A stretch of 13,601 bases of DNA from CAMPJM01 sp964440915 (GTDB lineage: Bacteria > Bacteroidota > Bacteroidia > Cytophagales > Cyclobacteriaceae), in contig CAYTTV010000077.1 of assembly GCA_964440915.1 (NCBI GenBank), positions 1 through 13,601 of the forward strand, given 5' to 3'. The first letter of the stretch is position 1, and every line of letters begins with the position of its first letter. A model generated the notes under the pieces. That model did no database searches. It was not told the DNA's origin and was given only the letters and a program-made list of their open reading frames with translations. The position numbers were made by a program, and so were the translations under genes. Below are positions 9,387-13,601 of this stretch, one piece after another.

Positions 9387-10337
9387 ATGATTAGGTATAG
9401 AAGTTATTTATTGATTTTATCCGGTCTGCTTCTCTCATATGTTTCATTTGCACAGCAAATAACAAAAGAGGAACTCATATTCCTTACCCCGGAGTGGAAG
9501 GGGGAACGGTTCTCCGATGGGCGTCCTAAAGTTTCTGACGAAATTTTAGACAGGATGAAGTTGGTCACCCTTGAAGAAGCATGGGCCGTGCTGAGGAATG
9601 AAAATTATAATTACCAATATGAAGATGGATGGGCGACAATTAATCGTGACAGTGTACTTGTGGGCAGGGCCGTAACAGCCACTTTCATGCCTGGGCGACC
9701 CGATATTCATAGAGCGATCAATGATCGTGGCCACAATCAAGATAACCGTATTTTATCTCAGAATACCTGGGCCATAGATTTGCTAGTAAAACGTGACGTG
9801 TATGTGGTGAACCAGTTTGGAGCTCATGTAGATGGCCCAACAGTAGGAGACAACTTGGGCAACTCTATCTATACAAAAACAGGTAATGGGATAGTCTACG
9901 ATGGTGCCATCCGCGATATCAACGGCCTGAAAGATTTGGGTGCTTTTACCTCATTTTTCAGGTCCTACCATCCTTCGCATCACTTAAACAATCCAGATGC
10001 GCGTCTTAACACCACGCTTGTTGGTATAAATACGCCTACCAGAATAGGTGTGGCTACCGTAATGCCTGGCGATGTGGTGCTTGGAAGAGACGGAGGTGTA
10101 ATCTTTATTCCTCCTCACTTGGCTGAAAGAGTAGTCACTACCTCTGAAATCGTAAGACTCCGTGATATGTTTGGTCATCAAAGGCTACGCGAACAAAAAT
10201 ACACACCAGGCCAGATCGACAATCGCTGGTCTGAGGAGATAGAAAAGGATTTCTCGGAATGGCTAAACGCCAATAGCGACAAACTCCCAGTTCCTGAAAA
10301 ACAAATCAAGGAATTTCTACAAGAACGCACCTGGTAA
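9387..10337 (+). CDS. Exported RraA-like protein (possible 2-keto acid aldolase)
   Basis: Member of the RraA / HMG-CHA aldolase fold, often mislabelled dimethylmenaquinone methyltransferase. The family includes metal-dependent aldolases that release pyruvate, as well as the RNase E regulator RraA. The 316-residue protein starts with a clear Sec signal peptide (about 1-22, ending VSFA-QQ), so it should work in the periplasm, where an RNase E regulator role makes no sense. Core motifs are VGDNLGN (153-159), then YDGAIRD (171-177), whose Arg176-Asp177 matches the catalytic/metal-binding RD pair of the aldolases, and VMPGDVV (225-231) with GGVIFIP (236-242). It is about twice the length of minimal RraA, with added N- and C-terminal segments. 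It lies between the transporter and the dehydratase genes with gaps of 28 and 32 bases. Substrate and even aldolase activity are inferred. Confidence 0.85.
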   Translation: MIRYRSYLLILSGLLLSYVSFAQQITKEELIFLTPEWKGERFSDGRPKVSDEILDRMKLVTLEEAWAVLRNENYNYQYEDGWATINRDSVLVGRAVTATFMPGRPDIHRAINDRGHNQDNRILSQNTWAIDLLVKRDVYVVNQFGAHVDGPTVGDNLGNSIYTKTGNGIVYDGAIRDINGLKDLGAFTSFFRSYHPSHHLNNPDARLNTTLVGINTPTRIGVATVMPGDVVLGRDGGVIFIPPHLAERVVTTSEIVRLRDMFGHQRLREQKYTPGQIDNRWSEEIEKDFSEWLNANSDKLPVPEKQIKEFLQERTW

Positions 10338-10369
10338 ATAAACACTTCTCATACTTAAATAATGCTATT

Positions 10370-11659
10370 ATGTTAATTACAAAATCAAGACGAGATTTCT
10401 TCAAAAAAGCCCTCACAGCAAGTGCTGTTTTGACACCATTGCCATTATCACTTACTTTCGGGAAAGGGTTAGAAGAAGCCATTGAACGCTCACCCAAAAA
10501 CTCAAACCCATCCGAATTAAAAATCACTGAGGTACAGTGTGCATTTATACGGAATGGTAGCGGGCTTTTTGTAAAAATACATACCAATCAAGGTGTATAT
10601 GGATGTGGAGAAGGCGTAGATGCTGTTCCTGGCACCTATCATTTTGTAAAGATGTTAGAACGTCGATTGGTTGACAGAAATCCGTTGAATGTTCACAGGC
10701 TTTTTGAAGATCTACGGAGAGGGGGGGTGTTTCAGGGAGCACAGTCTGGGATGTACATAGCAGTACTATCTGCAATTGAAACAGCCCTCTGGGATCTAGC
10801 AGGAAAGGTGATAGGAGTACCCGTCTACCAATTATTAGGAGGGAAGTTCAGGGATAAAATAAGGGTTTATTGTGATACGGCCTTGTACCAGCACAACCTG
10901 CCTTCTCCAGAAGATTTCGCAAGGGTCGCATTGGAAGCAAAAGAAATGGGCTTTACTGCGATTAAATTCGATCTGGACCAGTTCAATGATCCTAAAAGAT
11001 ACGATCGATACAACTGGACTGCTAGTCCCGGTGAATTACAGCGAATGGAGGATCAAGTGGCCGCTGCCAGAGAAGCGGTTGGTCCCGAAACCGACATTTG
11101 TTGCGATATGCACGGACGGTACGATATGGTGACAGGACAACAGGTGGCAAAACGTCTCGAACCATACAGGCTCATGTGGTTGGAAGAGCCGATTCCAGCA
11201 GAAAATGTAGAAGCATATAAAGTCATTGCAGATTCTACTACCACACCAATCTGTGCAGGAGAAAACCTGTATCTGGCGCATGGTTTCCGGCGCCTTCTGG
11301 AAATAGGGGCAGTAGACATCATAATGCCTGACCTACAAAAAGCCGGGGGGTTAGGAGAGGGGCAACGCATTGCGAACCTATCCAATCTTTATTATGTACC
11401 TTTCGCCCCTCATATGGTGGCTTCGTATCTTGGAGCGATGGCATCTTGTCACGTATGTGCATCGGTGCCAAATTTTATGATACTTGAGTGGCAAACTTAC
11501 TATCACACAGATCCAATGTTTGATGAAATTGTTATTTTTGATGGTCCTAAGATTGAAAAAGGCTTCATCACACTTTCCGAAAAGCCCGGTATCGGTGTGG
11601 ATATCAATGTGGATGGCATGAAAAAATACGCTACGAAAGGCTATCCGTTTTTCAAGTAA
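10370..11659 (+). CDS. Tat-exported mandelate racemase/muconate lactonizing (enolase-superfamily) sugar-acid dehydratase
   Basis: Probable acid-sugar dehydratase that removes water from an aldonate to form a 2-keto-3-deoxy acid, using Mg2+. The 429-residue protein begins with a twin-arginine signal (SRRDFFKKALTASAV, Arg7-Arg8), so it would be exported folded. The N-terminal capping domain covers about 50-165 and the barrel about 170-400. Visible active-site positions are Lys199 in IKFD, Asp246 and His248 in CDMHGRYD, Glu272/Glu273 in LEEP, Glu298 in GENL, Asp321 in MPDLQKAGG, His348 in FAPHM and Glu373 in LEWQ. The D-x-H pair on the second metal strand resembles galactonate/mannonate-type dehydratases. 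A cycloisomerase of anhydro-sugar acids is the main alternative. The position between the RraA-like and FAH genes (gaps 32 and 26 bases) supports sugar-acid catabolism. The exact substrate is unknown. Confidence 0.88.
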   Translation: MLITKSRRDFFKKALTASAVLTPLPLSLTFGKGLEEAIERSPKNSNPSELKITEVQCAFIRNGSGLFVKIHTNQGVYGCGEGVDAVPGTYHFVKMLERRLVDRNPLNVHRLFEDLRRGGVFQGAQSGMYIAVLSAIETALWDLAGKVIGVPVYQLLGGKFRDKIRVYCDTALYQHNLPSPEDFARVALEAKEMGFTAIKFDLDQFNDPKRYDRYNWTASPGELQRMEDQVAAAREAVGPETDICCDMHGRYDMVTGQQVAKRLEPYRLMWLEEPIPAENVEAYKVIADSTTTPICAGENLYLAHGFRRLLEIGAVDIIMPDLQKAGGLGEGQRIANLSNLYYVPFAPHMVASYLGAMASCHVCASVPNFMILEWQTYYHTDPMFDEIVIFDGPKIEKGFITLSEKPGIGVDINVDGMKKYATKGYPFFK

Positions 11660-11685
11660 TCATTAAGTAATATAAATATATAAAA

Positions 11686-12522
11686 ATGAAGTTATATAGA
11701 ACCACCTCAGCTATTGTTATTGAACGAGAAGGGTTATACTATCCTTTAAAGGATGAAAGCTGGGATATCTTTATGAATGACGATTCCCTTTATAAAAAGA
11801 TGACTACTATCGTGTCGAGGCTACAACCCGATGAGAACGGCGAAGCGTTAATCAAAGACCAACTCCTTGCACCTGTTGAAAATCAGGAGATATGGGCCAG
11901 CGGTGTGACTTACTATCGAAGCAAGGTTGGGCGACAGGAAGAGTCTAAAGATGCAGGAGGCGGAGATTTTTATGAACGCGTGTATGAAGCCGAGAGGCCC
12001 GAATTGTTCTTTAAAGCCACAAGCCACCGGGTGGTTGGTCATTTGGGCAAGGTCCGGATCCGCAAAGATTCCTCATGGGATGTGCCAGAACCAGAATTAA
12101 CGCTTGTAATTACTAGTTCTGGTAAGATAGTAGGCTATACGATAGGCAACGACATGAGCTCACGAAGTATTGAAGGGGAAAATCCATTGTATCTTCCTCA
12201 AGCTAAAACTTATGACGGAGCAGCTGCAGTAGGGCCCTGCATTTACGTTACTGAAAACTCTTTGCCCCCTAAAACGGAGATTTACCTTGACATCATACGA
12301 GATCAAGAGGTTGTTTTTTCGGGAAATGTAGCCATTGATCAAATCAAGCGAAAATTTGAAGATCTCGTAAAGTTCTTGTACCGCGAATGCAGCTTTCCAT
12401 ACGGAAGCATGCTTATGACCGGTACGGGCATTGTGCCTCCAAGCAGTTTTACCTTGCAGACAAATGATGAGATTCATATTGCTATTGATCCAATCGGCAA
12501 ACTGATCAATACCGTCGTATAA
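11686..12522 (+). CDS. FAH-family protein, probably 2-keto-3-deoxy sugar-acid dehydratase
   Basis: Fumarylacetoacetate-hydrolase-fold enzyme most like 2-dehydro-3-deoxy-D-arabinonate dehydratase, which forms 2-oxoglutarate semialdehyde in the Weimberg-type pentose pathway. No signal peptide is present, so it is cytoplasmic. The 278-residue length suits the family. The metal ligands are Glu135 and Glu137 in DVPEPEL and Asp156 in GNDMSS, and the E-x-E then 19-residue spacing matches the dehydratase group. FFKATSHRVVG (108-118) and GENPLYLPQAKTYDGAA (164-180) are further signatures of that subgroup rather than of true fumarylacetoacetases. The gene follows the dehydratase gene by 26 bases and ends the operon. 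The start is preceded by an A/T-rich stretch with no Shine-Dalgarno, as usual in this phylum. A 2,4-diketo-3-deoxy acid hydrolase is the main alternative, but no accompanying dehydrogenase is seen here. Confidence 0.88.
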   Translation: MKLYRTTSAIVIEREGLYYPLKDESWDIFMNDDSLYKKMTTIVSRLQPDENGEALIKDQLLAPVENQEIWASGVTYYRSKVGRQEESKDAGGGDFYERVYEAERPELFFKATSHRVVGHLGKVRIRKDSSWDVPEPELTLVITSSGKIVGYTIGNDMSSRSIEGENPLYLPQAKTYDGAAAVGPCIYVTENSLPPKTEIYLDIIRDQEVVFSGNVAIDQIKRKFEDLVKFLYRECSFPYGSMLMTGTGIVPPSSFTLQTNDEIHIAIDPIGKLINTVV

Positions 12523-12823
12523 GCCGTTTGTTTATTGTATTTCCTGCTAAGGAGCAGCTACATTTCAAGTCATGCGCGTAGTTGGTAGCTATTTCGGCAC
12601 ACTGTAAAACCGTATTGTCAGCGCTATCGTTTAATATTCCTGATGACAGTACGCTACAGTGAATAGATAAATGAAAAAATTGAGCGTTCGCAAAGACGGA
12701 GCTGGTTAATTCCATGGTATTCGATAGAACTAAGCTATAGAATCTCGAAGCATTTTTCCACCCATATATTACACCCTTCCGTCAGTCAATTCTTTGAAGA
12801 GCAGTTCAGCAAAATGAAAGCAT
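12523..12823. other. Non-coding region after the catabolic operon
   Basis: No convincing gene is seen on either strand. A five-pair hairpin, CTGCT-AAGG-AGCAG (12544-12557), lies 21 bases after the FAH stop but lacks a following T-tract, so it is a poor terminator. The dominant structure is the long imperfect palindrome at 12589-12666, listed separately. The rest contains only very short reading frames. No promoter for the downstream small gene could be identified. Confidence 0.5.
12589..12666. repeat. Long three-tier imperfect palindrome
   Basis: Three nested complementary segments are visible. CTATT (12589-12593) pairs with AATAG (12662-12666). CACTGTA (12600-12606) pairs with TACAGTG (12655-12661). 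CGTATTGTCA (12611-12620) pairs with TGACAGTACG (12644-12653), with one G-U pair. Together they give 22 pairs around a 23-base loop, with small internal bulges. No T-tract follows on either strand, so it does not look like a simple terminator. It could be a structured RNA, a protein-binding palindrome or the remnant of a small mobile element. Confidence 0.6.
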
Positions 12824-13090
12824 ATGACGGAACAAAGAATATGGGTTTCAGTTGGTCCTGAAAAGGATATACTGAACATTCGGCTAACCGGCCTGCATCA
12901 AAATGCTTCATTGTATGTAAGTGTGATAGACACCAAAGGAAAAATCATGTGCTACCAAGAAGTGTCATTAAAAGGTGATGAAGTACAAGTGCTCTGTAAG
13001 AATTGGATCTCAGGTACCTATATTGTAATGGTAACGGTGGAAGGAGAAAATGCTGTGTACAAACAAAAGATAAACATTGGGAAACAATAG
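12824..13090 (+). CDS. Orphan T9SS type A C-terminal sorting domain, small protein or gene remnant
   Basis: The 88-residue product looks like a complete Por secretion system C-terminal sorting domain, the module that directs large cargo proteins through the type IX secretion system for surface attachment. Typical landmarks in order are DILNIRLTG (15-23), a VIDTKGK turn (35-41), WISGTYIVMV (61-70) and a final lysine-rich beta strand YKQKINIGK (79-87). The usual YPNP-like opening is degraded to GPEKD. No cargo domain and no signal peptide precede it: an in-frame stop lies at 12815-12817, three codons before the ATG. It may therefore be the 3' leftover of a deleted secreted protein, or a stand-alone protein. 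A terminator-like hairpin follows 19 bases after the stop. The domain call is from pattern resemblance; expression is uncertain. Confidence 0.6.
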   Translation: MTEQRIWVSVGPEKDILNIRLTGLHQNASLYVSVIDTKGKIMCYQEVSLKGDEVQVLCKNWISGTYIVMVTVEGENAVYKQKINIGKQ

Positions 13091-13109
13091 AGAAGGGTAT
13101 AAAAAAGCA

Positions 13110-13144
13110 ATGGAGGCCACAAACGAGCGTTTGAGAACCTCCAT
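13110..13144. terminator. Bidirectional terminator-like hairpin
   Basis: ATGGAGG (13110-13116) pairs perfectly with CCTCCAT (13138-13144). Inside it CAAAC (13120-13124) pairs with GTTTG (13129-13133) around a GAGC loop. On the + strand only CTTTC follows, a weak tract. On the - strand the hairpin is followed by TGCTTTTTTAT, a good U-tract, so the stronger terminator points leftward. It could end both the small sorting-domain gene and any leftward transcript coming from the repeat array. Confidence 0.6.
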
Positions 13145-13302
13145 CTTTCAACCAGCTATGGATGACTACAAAGGTAGAATTTTTTTTTTAAAAGGCAAGC
13201 GTTGTAGAGAATAAATAAAATATAATAGGAGTTGTTAGTGGAGTTTTTAAATAAGAAGTTTCTAATTGTTAATCCAGCGTATCTATTATTAACATTAACC
13301 GT

Positions 13303-13601
13303 GTTTCAATCCTTCTTATTCTGAATATGCCTCCGAAGATAGGTTGGGGCGAAAGATATTACGCTCGTACGTTTAGTTTCAATCTAATGCTGGAAATTCC
13401 TCTGGAAGATGGGTTGGGGCGCAAAATATTACGCTCGTACGTTAGTTTCAATCTAATGCTTGAAATGCCACTGGAAGATGGGTTGGGGCGAAAGATTTTT
13501 CGCCCGTACGTTAGTTTCAATCTTATTATGCTGGATATGTCTCTGAAAGAGTAAAAGGATATTTGGTTATCAGTTTCAATCCCTTAGCATATTTGAAGGC
13601 A
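13303..13601. repeat. Degenerate tandem array of about 69-base units with GTTTCAATC boxes
   Basis: Five GTTTCAATC boxes start at 13303, 13376, 13445, 13514 and 13573, spaced 73, 69, 69 and 59 bases; the last unit runs off the window. Units 2 and 3 differ at 8 of 69 positions. Unit 1 is similar through GGTTGGGGCG...ACGCTCGTACG, and units 4 and 5 lose the second half. GTTTCAATC is the reverse complement of GATTGAAAC, the common end of CRISPR repeats, and the period suits a repeat plus spacer. But the would-be spacers are conserved too, and no cas gene is in view, so an ordinary CRISPR array is not supported. The 69-base period equals 23 codons. A 75-codon reading frame (13327-13554) therefore runs through the array, encoding a repeated segment like SFNLMLEMPLEDGLGRKI. 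Whether it is translated is unknown. Confidence 0.8.
13486..13505. other. Hairpin inside the repeat unit (best copy)
   Basis: In unit 3, GGGCGAAA (13486-13493) pairs perfectly with TTTCGCCC (13498-13505) around a four-base loop. The same position in unit 2 (13417-13436) and unit 1 (13347-13366) also folds into an eight-position stem with a four-base loop, each with one wobble and one mismatch. A hairpin at a fixed place in every complete unit suggests the repeat may act as RNA or as a protein-binding palindrome. Confidence 0.6.

Noticed and set aside
12506..12715. A 69-codon minus-strand frame overlapping the end of the FAH gene
   Set aside because: The composition is not protein-like, no family is recognisable, and it runs through the palindrome; probably a chance frame.
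13180..13189. The run of ten Ts as the U-tract of a terminator
   Set aside because: It lies 35 bases after the hairpin at 13110-13144 with no adjacent stem, so it is just a homopolymer as far as can be seen.
13303..13601. A standard CRISPR array
   Set aside because: The intervals are conserved instead of unique, the boxes are only 9-10 bases identical across all five, spacing varies from 59 to 73, and no cas gene is present in the window.

Overview
The window reads as a piece of a Bacteroidota chromosome, probably a Cytophagales-like environmental bacterium. The evidence is a SusC/SusD outer-membrane pair, lipoproteins with Bacteroidota-style signals, a type IX secretion (T9SS) sorting-domain protein, and A/T-rich start regions without Shine-Dalgarno sequences. 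All convincing genes lie on the + strand.

Layout: (1) positions 1-1370 hold the 3' part of a gluconokinase-like FGGY kinase cut by the window edge. (2) A 465-base non-coding stretch follows. (3) Positions 1836-6830 encode a SusC-like TonB-dependent receptor and a SusD-like lipoprotein, closed by a clear hairpin terminator at 6869-6898. The SusC gene appears split by 100 Ns, but the two flanks carry the same 55 bases. Collapsing that overlap restores one intact 1092-residue reading frame, so the break is an assembly artefact. (4) Positions 7045-12522 hold a catabolic cluster: SMP-30/gluconolactonase lipoprotein, BASS-family Na+ symporter, exported RraA-like protein, Tat-exported enolase-superfamily sugar-acid dehydratase, and a cytoplasmic FAH-family protein resembling 2-keto-3-deoxy-arabinonate dehydratase. 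(5) Positions 12523-13601 are an intergenic tail. It contains a long imperfect palindrome, an orphan 88-residue T9SS C-terminal domain, a bidirectional terminator-like hairpin, and a degenerate tandem array of about 69-base units that runs off the right edge.

How the genes may work together (inference): SusCD takes up a sugar or sugar-acid derivative. A surface or periplasmic lactonase opens the aldonolactone. The Tat-exported dehydratase makes a 2-keto-3-deoxy acid in the periplasm. BASS imports that acid, or pyruvate released from it by the exported RraA-like protein if that is an aldolase. The cytoplasmic FAH enzyme dehydrates the imported acid toward 2-oxoglutarate semialdehyde. This would be a non-phosphorylative sugar-acid pathway split between periplasm and cytoplasm. 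The substrate cannot be read from sequence. The most unusual non-genic object is the repeat array. Its units start with GTTTCAATC, the reverse complement of the common CRISPR repeat end GATTGAAAC, but the rest of each unit is also conserved, so it is not an ordinary CRISPR array.
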